Both the position numbers and the translations under genes were made by a program. The notes under the pieces were generated by a model, which worked only from the letters and a program-made list of their open reading frames with translations, was not told where the DNA came from and did not search any database. A stretch of DNA of 64,000 nucleotides. Source: CAYSCS01 sp964429695 (GTDB taxonomy: Bacteria > Acidobacteriota > Aminicenantia > Aminicenantales > Aminicenantaceae). The stretch is taken from the NCBI GenBank assembly GCA_964429695.1, contig CAYSCS010000019.1, positions 1 to 64,000 of the forward strand. The letters are read 5' to 3'. Positions 17,373-25,004 of this stretch are shown piece after piece; position 1 is the stretch's first letter, and each line of letters begins with the position of its first letter.

Positions 17373-19105
17373 TTTGCGGCGATTATAGCTTGAAGGAATT
17401 CCCTTTTTTCCTTAATTCCCATGTAACGCAACACCTGAGATGCTATTTCTCTGAATAGAGGAGCAGCGACCTGTCCCCCATAATATTTTCCCTGAGGTGA
17501 ATCTATTACTACCACCATCGAAATTAGGGGATTCTTTACGGGAACGAAGCCAACGAAAGATGCAGTATGCAGGGAAGAAGAATATCCTTGAAAAGACTCA
17601 TCAAGTTTCTGCGCCGTTCCAGTCTTTCCCGCAACTTCATAGCCTTCAATTTTTGCAGCCATTCCTGTACCTACCTCCACCACCCTTTGAAGAATCGAGG
17701 TGATTTCGAGGGCTGTCCTTTCAGAGATTACTCTTCGTGCCCTATGCCACACCTCCTCTTTAAAATCATAAACCTGGGGAGAGTCGCATGCCATTTTGAC
17801 AACAATTGGGGGAACGAGAATTCCTTTGTTGGCAATGATGTTTATGGCTTGAAGAAGCTGAATGGGAGTCACAGAGATTTCGTATCCGATGGAGAGAGAA
17901 GCCAAAGAAATCTTTGTCCAATTCTTCAAAGGTCTAAAAATGCCTGAGGCTTCTGCAGGAAGGTCTATCCCGGTCTTCTCCCCAAACCCGAAAGCTTTTA
18001 TTGTTTGGTAGAGGTAATTCTCTCCTACTCGCTGGCCAACCTGGATTGTCCCCACGTTTGAGGAGTGAATGATTACTTCCGGAAATTCAAGAATTCCGAA
18101 TTTTTTATGGTCTCGGATGGTTTTCCCTGCCACGTAGATCGACCCCTGACTACAGTCAAATTTATCTTCCCATCCAACTCTTTGAAATTCGCGAGCTGCC
18201 GAGGCGGTAACAATCTTGAAAGTAGAACCTGGGTCGAAGGCATGATGAATGGCTCTGTTGTAGTCAATCAAATGAGGAACTGGGAAGGAGTGATTCAAGT
18301 CCCAGGAGGGACAGTTTGCCATGGCGAGAATTTCGCCCGATATAGGATGAGAGATTATTACAGTTCCCCAGTTTGCTCTGCTTTCTTTGACTGCTTTCTC
18401 GAGTTCCCTCTCAGCAATGTACTGAATGGTCTCATCGATGGTCATATAGATATCCTTCCCTCTTTCGGGTTTGTTCACCACTTCAAGGCGGTATCCTCTT
18501 TTTTTGGCGTCTCTGAGAATGAGGCAACGTCCTATTTTCCCCTGAAGGACCTCATTGTATCTGTATTCAACTCCGCTCTGTCCGGCTTCATCGATGTTAA
18601 CCCGACCGATGAGATGAGCCGCTAGCTTTCCCTGGGGATAAAATCTTTGATTTTCTTCTCTAAAGAAAATTCCCTTAATCTCCTTTTTTTTGATTTTTTC
18701 TACGAGGGCTGGCTCAATCTTTCTTCTTATCCAGATGAAGGCTTCGTTCCTTTCGATTCTTTTTTCAATTGATTGAAGTTCTTTTGGAGAAAGATTGAGA
18801 ATACTTCTCAAGCTTTCTATTTTCTTGAACTGTTCTGGGAGAGGTTCATCTTTTAAAGAGGAGTAGAATATTGATTCTCTGGGAATGCTTGTGGCCAGAA
18901 TGGTGCCGTTTCTATCATAGATGCTTCCTCTCTGAGGAGAGATAATGCTCATGCTCTGGTTTTGCCGCAAAACCTCCAAACGGAGTTGGGAGTGGTCTAT
19001 TACTTGAAGCTTGAAGAGGCGAAAAACAATAACCGTAATCCAGATGATGAAGAAGAAGAACAAGATTCGGGTTCTTATGCGTATTTTATTTTGATAGAGG
19101 TTCAT
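17369..19105 (-). CDS. ftsI: Septal transpeptidase FtsI (class B penicillin-binding protein)
   Basis: Class B PBP crosslinking septal peptidoglycan with FtsW. From the ATG at 19105 it has 578 residues: a short basic cytoplasmic tail, a membrane helix at about 13-34, a pedestal domain (ISPQRGSIYDRNGTILATS), and a transpeptidase domain with the active site S294-T-F-K297 (FDPGSTFKIVTA), S348-S-N350 (IHSSNVGTIQ) and K494-T-G (AGKTGTAQ). No PASTA repeats. An in-frame TTG at 19132 would add 9 residues and deepen the overlap with ftsL from 20 to 47 bases; neither start has a strong ribosome-binding site. It overlaps murE by 4 bases. Confidence 0.96.
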   Translation of the reverse strand: MNLYQNKIRIRTRILFFFFIIWITVIVFRLFKLQVIDHSQLRLEVLRQNQSMSIISPQRGSIYDRNGTILATSIPRESIFYSSLKDEPLPEQFKKIESLRSILNLSPKELQSIEKRIERNEAFIWIRRKIEPALVEKIKKKEIKGIFFREENQRFYPQGKLAAHLIGRVNIDEAGQSGVEYRYNEVLQGKIGRCLILRDAKKRGYRLEVVNKPERGKDIYMTIDETIQYIAERELEKAVKESRANWGTVIISHPISGEILAMANCPSWDLNHSFPVPHLIDYNRAIHHAFDPGSTFKIVTASAAREFQRVGWEDKFDCSQGSIYVAGKTIRDHKKFGILEFPEVIIHSSNVGTIQVGQRVGENYLYQTIKAFGFGEKTGIDLPAEASGIFRPLKNWTKISLASLSIGYEISVTPIQLLQAINIIANKGILVPPIVVKMACDSPQVYDFKEEVWHRARRVISERTALEITSILQRVVEVGTGMAAKIEGYEVAGKTGTAQKLDESFQGYSSSLHTASFVGFVPVKNPLISMVVVIDSPQGKYYGGQVAAPLFREIASQVLRYMGIKEKREFLQAIIAAK

Positions 19106-19415
19106 CTGAATTTTTCTCGCTCTCGAATCCAAAGATTTCGTATCTTATCTGACTTTTTTCAGGCTGGACGAGTTTAAGTTCTTCTCTGGCGATTCTTTCC
19201 ACTCTTTCAAGGGAAAGCAGAGAAGACTTTTTTGCCTCAAGCTCCTCTACTTCTTTTTTTAATCTCTGTAGTTCTTGTTCAAGTCGGCTCTTTCTGTAAC
19301 CATGCTGGATGTATTGAATCTGGTTCCAGATGTGAAAGGTGAGGATGCAGAGGATAAAGATTGTCGTCAGAATGCCAAGGAAGATTTGTTTTTTAGTGTA
19401 TCTTTTTCTTACCAT
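19086..19415 (-). CDS. ftsL: FtsL/DivIC-like septum protein
   Basis: Small bitopic protein of 109 residues: a basic N-terminus (MVRKRYTKKQ), a membrane helix at about 11-32, then a leucine/glutamate-rich coiled coil (SRLEQELQRLKKEVEELEAKK) and SLERVERIAREELKLVQPEKSQ, the pattern of the FtsL/DivIC family. It sits in the standard place between rsmH and ftsI, with its start right after the rsmH stop. In the divisome it would form a coiled coil with a DivIC/FtsB partner, bind FtsQ and activate FtsWI. FtsL and DivIC cannot be told apart by sequence alone; position favours FtsL. Confidence 0.88.
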   Translation of the reverse strand: MVRKRYTKKQIFLGILTTIFILCILTFHIWNQIQYIQHGYRKSRLEQELQRLKKEVEELEAKKSSLLSLERVERIAREELKLVQPEKSQIRYEIFGFESEKNSDEPLSK

Positions 19416-20312
19416 TTAGATTTTCTCCACGGCCCTTAACTTGGCTGATCTTGCCCTGAAATTTTCGGAGATTTCCTTTTCTTGGGGTATGACTGGTTTT
19501 TTTGTCAGGAGCTTCACAAGAGGGGGAGAATCACTTGAGGTTGCCAGTTGTGTAAAAGTATGTTTGATAATTCTATCCTCCAAGGAGTGAAAAGAGATAG
19601 CAAGGAAGCGAGCCCCCTTCGGTAGTCTTTGTATGGTCTTTTTGATAAACTCTGAGAGACTTTCAAGCTCTTGATTTACTTCTATGCGCAAGGCTTGAAA
19701 GACTTTTGCTGCGGGATGAGTCTTCCCCTTTTGGGGGCGCCAGCGGCAGATTTCTTCCGTAATCAGGAGAAGCTCTGTGGTGGTAGTGATTTTTTTATTT
19801 TTCCTTTTAGAGACTATGGCGTGAGCTAGCCTTTTTGCCTGTTTCAGCTCACCATAGGCACTAAAGATTTGCGCCAGCCTTGCTTCAGAATACTTATTGA
19901 CAATCTTCTCGGCAGTTATTTTATTTCGAAGGTCCATCCTCATGTCGAGAGGTCCCCTGCGGTTGAAACTGAAGCCCCTTTCGGCTGAGTCAAGTTGAAA
20001 AGAAGACACCCCAAGGTCGAGAAGGACTCCTCTTATATTCAGGAAGTCAAGCTTGAGGTCGGGGAGATATCTGAAATCTGAATGATAGAGGGTTACTCGA
20101 GAAGCGAAAGGCTTGAGCCTTTTTCTTGCTTCATTAAGAGATAATTCGTCTACATCGAAACCAATGAGAGTGGATTCAGGGCTTCTCTTCAGGATTTCTA
20201 GGGCATGACCTCCCAAGCCAATTGTGCAGTCCACATAGATGCCCTTCCTCTGAACATCGAGGTATTCCATGACCTCTTCAAGAAGCACAGGGATGTGTCC
20301 ATTCATGCTCAT
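19416..20312 (-). CDS. rsmH: 16S rRNA (cytosine-1402-N4)-methyltransferase
   Basis: SAM-dependent methyltransferase (MraW) that modifies C1402 in the 16S rRNA decoding centre. The 298 residues show HIPVLLEEVMEYL, the SAM loop VDCTIGLGGHALEIL, GVLLDLGVSSFQLDSAERGF, FSFNRRGPLDMRMD, QALRIEVNQELESL and AISFHSLEDRIIKHTF. The start overlaps the mraZ stop by 4 bases. Confidence 0.98.
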   Translation of the reverse strand: MSMNGHIPVLLEEVMEYLDVQRKGIYVDCTIGLGGHALEILKRSPESTLIGFDVDELSLNEARKRLKPFASRVTLYHSDFRYLPDLKLDFLNIRGVLLDLGVSSFQLDSAERGFSFNRRGPLDMRMDLRNKITAEKIVNKYSEARLAQIFSAYGELKQAKRLAHAIVSKRKNKKITTTTELLLITEEICRWRPQKGKTHPAAKVFQALRIEVNQELESLSEFIKKTIQRLPKGARFLAISFHSLEDRIIKHTFTQLATSSDSPPLVKLLTKKPVIPQEKEISENFRARSAKLRAVEKI

Positions 20313-20776
20313 TTGTTTTTTCCTTTGGGAAGAAGCTCAGATATGCTTTCGAAATCTTCATTGGTCAGGGGTCTTTGCTCGAGCACTTGGTCAAGTAGGT
20401 CTGCATTCCAGATTTCGAGATGATTGAAAAGACCTATAATTTCAACTTCATCATAGAGCTTGGCTTTTTCCCTGAGAGCTTGATTTATTAGCACTCTCCC
20501 TTTGGGGTCAATCTCGTATTTTGTGCCTTTGCGATTCACCCGGAGCATGAACTTTCTTACGGTTGGCTTGAGATGAATTGCTCCTTCATTTGCAATTCCT
20601 GTGAGCTCTTCCCAGACTGAAAGAGGATAGATTTGTACCGCTTCGTCTGTGAGTGAAGTTATGAAGAGTTCTTTTCCGTATTCTTCCTCTATGGCGATGC
20701 GGAATTTTTGGGGTATTTTTATTCGGCCACTCTTGTCGAATTTTACTCTGTAACTTCCTAATAGCGAATTTCCCAC
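20309..20776 (-). CDS. mraZ: Transcriptional regulator MraZ
   Basis: First gene of the dcw operon. The 155 residues form two SpoVT/AbrB-like halves (LLGSYRVKFDKSGRIKIPQKF and FMLRVNRKGTKYEIDPKGRVL), each with the family's DxxGR-type core. MraZ is a ring-forming DNA-binding protein that represses or tunes its own operon. The start is GTG at 20776. No other start is available: an ATG 10 bases upstream is out of frame and meets a stop after two codons. The start codon lies inside the proposed MraZ operator. The weak GGGA preceding it serves both as operator repeat and as possible ribosome-binding site. Confidence 0.97.
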   Translation of the reverse strand: MGNSLLGSYRVKFDKSGRIKIPQKFRIAIEEEYGKELFITSLTDEAVQIYPLSVWEELTGIANEGAIHLKPTVRKFMLRVNRKGTKYEIDPKGRVLINQALREKAKLYDEVEIIGLFNHLEIWNADLLDQVLEQRPLTNEDFESISELLPKGKNK

Positions 20777-20794
20777 TTTATCCCATTTCGTCCC
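20771..20794 (-). promoter_or_regulatory. Putative MraZ operator (three GGGA repeats, 10-bp period)
   Basis: On the minus strand GGGA occurs at 20794-20791, 20784-20781 and 20774-20771, each preceded by A-rich sequence (AAAC, AAAT, AAGT). The exact 10-bp spacing places them on one face of the helix. Published MraZ sites in other bacteria are TGGGN-type direct repeats with about the same period upstream of mraZ. Here the last repeat covers the GTG start codon, so bound MraZ would block promoter clearance. Confidence 0.85.
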
Positions 20795-20805
20795 GTTTTT
20801 CCTAA

Positions 20806-20834
20806 AATATATGTAATAAAATTAATTATGTCAA
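20806..20834 (-). promoter_or_regulatory. Housekeeping-type promoter of the dcw operon
   Basis: TTGACA at 20834-20829, a 17-base spacer, and TATATT at 20811-20806 on the minus strand: a near-perfect sigma-70-type promoter. Transcription would start near 20799, leaving a leader of only about 23 bases that overlaps the operator repeats. Confidence 0.85.
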
Positions 20835-20877
20835 GAGAAAAAATAAAAAACAGGGAAAGAGTGGATTTTCCACTCTT
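20835..20877 (-). terminator. Intrinsic terminator after the DUF2007 gene
   Basis: A perfect 9-bp stem (AAGAGTGGA with TCCACTCTT, 20857-20877, 3-base loop) is followed on the minus strand by a T-rich run that includes GTTTTTTATTTTTT. It ends the upstream operon immediately before the -35 box of the dcw promoter. Confidence 0.85.
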
Positions 20878-20901
20878 CAAGAAGGGGGTAAGTTATGATT
20901 C

Positions 20902-21144
20902 TTAAGGCAGTTTCAAAGACTTGAGAAGTTTCTTGGCCAAGGGATAATCTTTATCTTTGACGAATATTTTTATCTCTCCCAGCCCGTCTGCTGAAAAGGG
21001 GAGCACAGAATGCACCACTTTTCCCATAAAGAGACATGATATCCCATGATTTTCAAGGAAGCTCTTGATAACTTCTGCTTCTACTGGGCCAAAGACTTTA
21101 TGAAGCTCTTTGAGCTCGGATTGTTTTTCATTCTTTTTTGTCAT
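20902..21144 (-). CDS. DUF2007-type putative signal-transducing protein
   Basis: An 80-residue protein. ELHKVFGPVEAEVIKSFLENHGISCLF, followed by LGEIKIFVKDKDYPLAKKLL, is the GlnB-like beta-alpha-beta pattern of the DUF2007 family (small proteins found alone or fused to other domains; molecular role not established). It follows the Nudix-ferritin gene by 6 bases, so it is in the same transcript, and it is the last gene before the terminator at 20857-20877. Confidence 0.75.
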   Translation of the reverse strand: MTKKNEKQSELKELHKVFGPVEAEVIKSFLENHGISCLFMGKVVHSVLPFSADGLGEIKIFVKDKDYPLAKKLLKSLKLP

Positions 21145-21150
21145 CCATCC

Positions 21151-21894
21151 TCATTCACTTTTTTTCTCTTCTATTTCCGTTATTTTCCCTTTTGTGAAGA
21201 GGTAAGTCTTTAGCTCTTCTGCCATTTTTTCATCGTTTCTTCTTATCCATTCGAGAATCATGGCTGCATGTTCCTTTTCTTCGTCTCTATTGTGAGCAAG
21301 AATATCCCTTAGTTCCTTGTCTTCTGAGGCGTCGACTCTTTCCTGATACCAGCTTATGGCCTCTAATTCCTCAATCAAAGAATTCAGAGCACGGTGCAAC
21401 TCAAGGGTTTTTTTTGATAACTTGTTTATGGGTTCATGATAAGAAATTGCACCCATGTTTCCTCTCCTTATTTTATTATTTTTATATTTTTTATCGAAAT
21501 AATCATTTAATATCCTCTGATGGTCAAAGGCAAGCGGAAAAGTTATCTCTTCTTTACAAAAAACTCCGACCTCCACGGCATCATCCTCTGCCTTTGGGGT
21601 ACCACTTGCTTTGGCTACGTATACCGTGGAAATCGTGTGCTGGCGAGGGTCTCGGTCAGGTGAAGAATAGGTGTGGAGTTGATATTGGAGTTCAATTTCA
21701 AGCCCTGTCTCTTCCTTTGCTTCTCTTATCGCTGCTTCTTCGAGCGACTCTCCGTAATCGACAAACCCTCCTGGAAGAGCCCATCCATAGGGAGGGTTTT
21801 TCCTCTTAATCAAGACGATGCCCTCTTTTCCATCTTCCTTTTCAATCTCGATGATGATGTCCACCGTAGGAAGCGGATTTTTGTGTTTTTCCAT
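21151..21894 (-). CDS. Nudix hydrolase fused to an encapsulin-type ferritin-like domain
   Basis: One open frame of 247 residues with two domains. Residues 1 to about 135 form a Nudix hydrolase with a complete Nudix box at 43-65 (GFVDYGESLEE then REAKEETGL), resembling ADP-ribose or nucleoside-diphosphate pyrophosphatases. Residues 147-247 match the EncFtn family of encapsulated ferritins: LHRALNSLIEELEAISWYQER and AHNRDEEKEHAAMILEWIRR. E176, W182, Y183, E206 and H209 keep the spacing of the ferroxidase-site residues of the Rhodospirillum rubrum protein as remembered. The C-terminus (FTKGKITEIEEKKSE) shows no obvious encapsulin-targeting peptide, and no shell gene is in the window. The linker KIRRGN is encoded by an AGGAGAGG sequence that is also a good ribosome-binding site for the ATG at 21456, so a free ferritin may also be made. 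It lies between fbp and the DUF2007 gene. Confidence 0.85.
   Translation of the reverse strand: MEKHKNPLPTVDIIIEIEKEDGKEGIVLIKRKNPPYGWALPGGFVDYGESLEEAAIREAKEETGLEIELQYQLHTYSSPDRDPRQHTISTVYVAKASGTPKAEDDAVEVGVFCKEEITFPLAFDHQRILNDYFDKKYKNNKIRRGNMGAISYHEPINKLSKKTLELHRALNSLIEELEAISWYQERVDASEDKELRDILAHNRDEEKEHAAMILEWIRRNDEKMAEELKTYLFTKGKITEIEEKKSE
21454..21470 (-). promoter_or_regulatory. Internal ribosome-binding site and start for the ferritin domain
   Basis: AGGAGAGG, 4 bases, then ATG (21456-21454) starting MGAISYHEP, exactly where free-standing EncFtn proteins begin. It suggests either independent translation of the 101-residue ferritin domain or a recent fusion of two formerly separate genes. 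Confidence 0.7.
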
Positions 21895-21977
21895 TCTTCT
21901 TCCTCTTATAAGAAGAGCGAGATTTCTTCCTCAGCAGAGGAAAGTTGAAGTGCTCATCCACTTTACAAGAAGAGATT

Positions 21978-23078
21978 TCAGTCCTGGAGAATGAATCTTC
22001 TATCCAGTTTTTCGAGCTTTTCGACTATTCCACCGTATTCGAGTTCGGAATAAGGAAGCATCGCAGCTCCTGAAAATCCCTGACGCCTGATATGGATTGC
22101 CTTTTCTGAGATTTGATTCCTCACATAATCCCAGAAAGGATGGTCAAAGACATCTGCAGGCTCTGTTAGCTTTCCTTCTTTGACACAGAAAGCTGCTCCG
22201 GTAACTACAGGAGGACCATCAAAAAAAGAAATAGTCGCATTCAGCTTGCAAGGCATCAATGGCCCGTTATGACTCCCTCTCATGAAGCCAGCCACAAAGT
22301 GTCCTATCTGAAAAGGTGCCAGAATCTCTCCTGTCGCTGGGAATTCACCCTGCACCCGAACAAGAGCAACGGGATCATCTTTTCCGGTGTATTTACCGGC
22401 TATGTTGTGAAGACGGGTCGTGGAAACAGCCGCAGCCTGATTTCCTGTGCTCCTTGAGTAAATGCTTTCGATTACGTATCTTTCGTTATCTCGAAGCAGG
22501 GCTGCTATGTCGTAGATTTCTTCCGGAGCATTCAACTCAATCACCTTATCTTTTTCTGTGTAGTTAACATCAATGATGCGAAATTTAAATCCCTCGCTCA
22601 TCTTGGGACTAAGGATGAGTCCGGCGCAGTACATGGGGTCAGTAAAGGCAAGATAGAAGGGAAGATTGTAGGCACCAGGGTCTGTTTTATCAGCGGCGAA
22701 GAAGATAAATGGCTCATTTGGCCTTTCTTCAAACTCCATTTCTGCTACCGCAGGGCCCATGCCCTTGATGTTTCCGCTGAAGGCATCTTTGAGGAGGTCC
22801 TGGCCAGCTCCATAAAGCCCTTGCTTCTTGGCCACAGCCGTCCCTGAAATAAATGCATCCCAGGCTAGTTTGTGGATTTTCTCATCAAGCGCCCCTCTTT
22901 CATGGGTGCAAAGAATGGCTATGTCATCGCCAGTATGACTAATGTAGAAATCTATGATTAGTCCCTTACCATTCTCTTTTATGAATTGTTTAACTTCATT
23001 CACCAACGCCTGGCTGGGAGTAATATGGCCGCCTATGCTTCCAATGTCAGCTTTTAAGACGCTGAGTGTAATTTTCAT
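21978..23078 (-). CDS. fbp: Fructose-1,6-bisphosphate aldolase/phosphatase (archaeal type, class V FBPase)
   Basis: Bifunctional gluconeogenic enzyme that condenses triose phosphates to fructose-1,6-bisphosphate and dephosphorylates it to fructose-6-phosphate. The 366 residues carry the Mg-binding start LKADIGSIGGH, ISHTGDDIAILCTHERG, GQDLLKDAFSGNIKGMGP, FFAADKTDPGAYNLPFYLAF and YSRSTGNQAAAVSTTRLHNIAGKY, the family pattern over the normal length. The ATG has GGGAGGT upstream and a good promoter at 23139-23111. The enzyme is typical of archaea and deep-branching, often thermophilic, bacteria. It leads the operon with the Nudix-ferritin and DUF2007 genes. Confidence 0.95.
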   Translation of the reverse strand: MKITLSVLKADIGSIGGHITPSQALVNEVKQFIKENGKGLIIDFYISHTGDDIAILCTHERGALDEKIHKLAWDAFISGTAVAKKQGLYGAGQDLLKDAFSGNIKGMGPAVAEMEFEERPNEPFIFFAADKTDPGAYNLPFYLAFTDPMYCAGLILSPKMSEGFKFRIIDVNYTEKDKVIELNAPEEIYDIAALLRDNERYVIESIYSRSTGNQAAAVSTTRLHNIAGKYTGKDDPVALVRVQGEFPATGEILAPFQIGHFVAGFMRGSHNGPLMPCKLNATISFFDGPPVVTGAAFCVKEGKLTEPADVFDHPFWDYVRNQISEKAIHIRRQGFSGAAMLPYSELEYGGIVEKLEKLDRRFILQD

Positions 23079-23110
23079 TTTAACCTCCCTTAAAATTTAG
23101 TTGTTCTTTC

Positions 23111-23139
23111 ATTCTAAGTCTTCAATAGATATCTGTCAA
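23111..23139 (-). promoter_or_regulatory. Promoter of the fbp operon
   Basis: TTGACA at 23139-23134, a 17-base spacer and TAGAAT at 23116-23111 on the minus strand, about 33 bases before the fbp ATG. Confidence 0.75.
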
Positions 23140-23673
23140 CCTGAATTCAACCAGAAAGAGAGCAAGGTTTATGGCTTTTGAAGGGAGAGACCTGGAATCA
23201 AAAATTACTCCTTCGCTCTTAGCTCAAATCGGAAGGTTTTTCTCTTGAGAAAGAGCCTCTGTTCTAGAATGGAGCGGAGATTGTTAGGAACATAGATGAG
23301 AAGAGGAGCTTGAAGTTAAAAGAATATCGAGAAGGGATTTGGAGCTTCCTTCAAGGAACTCGAATTTCTTGTCTGCTCAGGGTAGGATCCTTACTTGAAT
23401 TCTTTGACCCAGAAAATCGACCTCAGCTAGAGCTTTTTTCTCTTTCGCTTTTTAAAGAATGGAGGGCTAGAGAATTTGAGGAGAATATTTTAAATTTTGA
23501 TGATTGTAATTTAATTAGATTTAAGCCCTTTTAGAAAATTATGGAGAAAAGACTTAACTTCTTCAAGAAAAGACTTGCCTAACGAATCTTGAGCAAACCT
23601 CATTATTTATTGAGAATTAAGGTTTTAAGGCTTTGGAATTAATTGAGTAAAAAATTAAATTAGAGAAGAAAGT
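23140..23673. other. Intergenic region, no supported gene
   Basis: A 74-codon frame at 23310-23534 (plus) starts with TTG and has GAGG almost touching the start. It has no recognisable motif and is probably not a gene. No terminator was found after the M23 gene that ends at 23674. Confidence 0.4.
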
Positions 23674-24975
23674 TTAAAAAAGAAAGGAAGAAATGATAAT
23701 CTCAGGAGACCTGAACATAAGCTTATAGACTTCAACTTCTGCTTTAAAATCATCTAAGAATTCAGGATGCAATGGCTCTACGGGTTTGAATCGCCAGGCA
23801 AGGGGATTGATATAGCTTCCTCTGTATTTGATCCTGTAATCAAGATGAGGCCCTGTGGACTCGCCAGTTGAACCGACATAGCCAATTATTTCCCCTGCTT
23901 TAACCCTGGCGCCAACTGATATTCCTCGGGGAAGGCTCTTCAGGTGGAGATACATCGTTTCATAAAAGTTTGCATGCCTAATTCTCACCATTTTTCCTGA
24001 AGCTCCGTTCCAACCCGCAAAGGTCACGATTCCGTCTGCAGTTGCCTGGACGGGGGTACCCACAGGAGCTGCATAATCCACTCCGAAATGAGGACGAAAA
24101 ATTTTTCTCACAGGATGGAACCTCCTGGAAGTGAATCGAGAAGTGATTCGAGCATAGGGGATCGGGGATTTAAGGAATTCTTTTCTCAAGGAATTTCCCT
24201 CTGAGTCAAAATAGTCCCATCTTTCCTCACCCGGATAAGAAAATCTATAGGCTTTGAAGGTCCTTCCCTGAGAAGTAAATTCTGCAGCGAGGATCTCACC
24301 GTAGCCGACAAAATTTCCCTTGAGATATTTTTTTTCGAATATCATCCTAAACCTGTCTCCTCTTCTTAGGTCGGTATAGAAATCGATGTCCCAGGCGAAA
24401 ATCTCAGAGAGTTTTAAGGCGAGAGATACTTGTTCCCCCCTTTCAAGGATGGAAGAAATCAGGTTATTTTCTATCACCCCAAAGAGAAGTTCCTTTTTAA
24501 TCTCGAAAGGAATCTTTTTTAGCTCAGCGAAGTATCTACCATCGCCTCTTTCGAGAGAGAGATAACGTTCGCTATCTATGTCATATTCAATTAACTTCAA
24601 TTCCTCCTCTAGAGTGAAGTACATTCTTAGTTCATGTCCTGCTCTTATTTTGCTCAGGTCAAACACAGGGCTTACTTCCTTTTTCAGCCGTTGTATTTCT
24701 TGAGGTGAGAAGCCAAAGGGAATAAGGATTTCAGAAATGGTCATTTTTTTCTGAATGAAGACCTTTTTCAGCGAGAGGCGGGGAGTAGTTTCTTGGGGAG
24801 TATCCTCCCTCTGAGGTTCATCTTTTACGACATGGGGTTTTAATTTTTCATTTCCTTTTTTGAGAAAACTTAAAGAAATAAAAATAATGAAGCAAATTAG
24901 CATAAACACGCCGAGAATATAATTTTTCCAGGTTTGAGGCTTATTTTTTCTGACTTTAAATTTAACTTTCATCAA
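23674..24975 (-). CDS. Membrane-anchored M23 family metallopeptidase
   Basis: Predicted peptidoglycan DD-endopeptidase. The 433 residues have an N-terminal membrane anchor (about 18-38), an OapA/LysM-like region (LKKVFIQKKMTISEILIPFG), a central beta domain, and an M23 domain from about 285. H296 and D300 lie in RPHFGVDYAAP, H344 in MYLHLKSL and H377 in TGPHLDYRI. The usual final motif is His-x-His; here the second position is D379. The architecture matches MepM-type envelope enzymes with a C-terminal catalytic domain. It is the last gene of a co-directional set with cyclophilin, a small membrane protein and a DUF3800 protein. Confidence 0.88.
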   Translation of the reverse strand: MMKVKFKVRKNKPQTWKNYILGVFMLICFIIFISLSFLKKGNEKLKPHVVKDEPQREDTPQETTPRLSLKKVFIQKKMTISEILIPFGFSPQEIQRLKKEVSPVFDLSKIRAGHELRMYFTLEEELKLIEYDIDSERYLSLERGDGRYFAELKKIPFEIKKELLFGVIENNLISSILERGEQVSLALKLSEIFAWDIDFYTDLRRGDRFRMIFEKKYLKGNFVGYGEILAAEFTSQGRTFKAYRFSYPGEERWDYFDSEGNSLRKEFLKSPIPYARITSRFTSRRFHPVRKIFRPHFGVDYAAPVGTPVQATADGIVTFAGWNGASGKMVRIRHANFYETMYLHLKSLPRGISVGARVKAGEIIGYVGSTGESTGPHLDYRIKYRGSYINPLAWRFKPVEPLHPEFLDDFKAEVEVYKLMFRSPEIIISSFLF

Positions 24976-25004
24976 AAAAACACAAAAAAGCCACTGGTTT
25001 TAAA

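Noticed and set aside
18065..18625. A 186-codon plus-strand frame within ftsI
   Set aside because: It lies antisense to the conserved transpeptidase domain and has no recognisable motif.
23310..23534. Small plus-strand frame in the gap before the M23 gene
   Set aside because: TTG start with a ribosome-binding site too close; no motif; not supported by neighbours.
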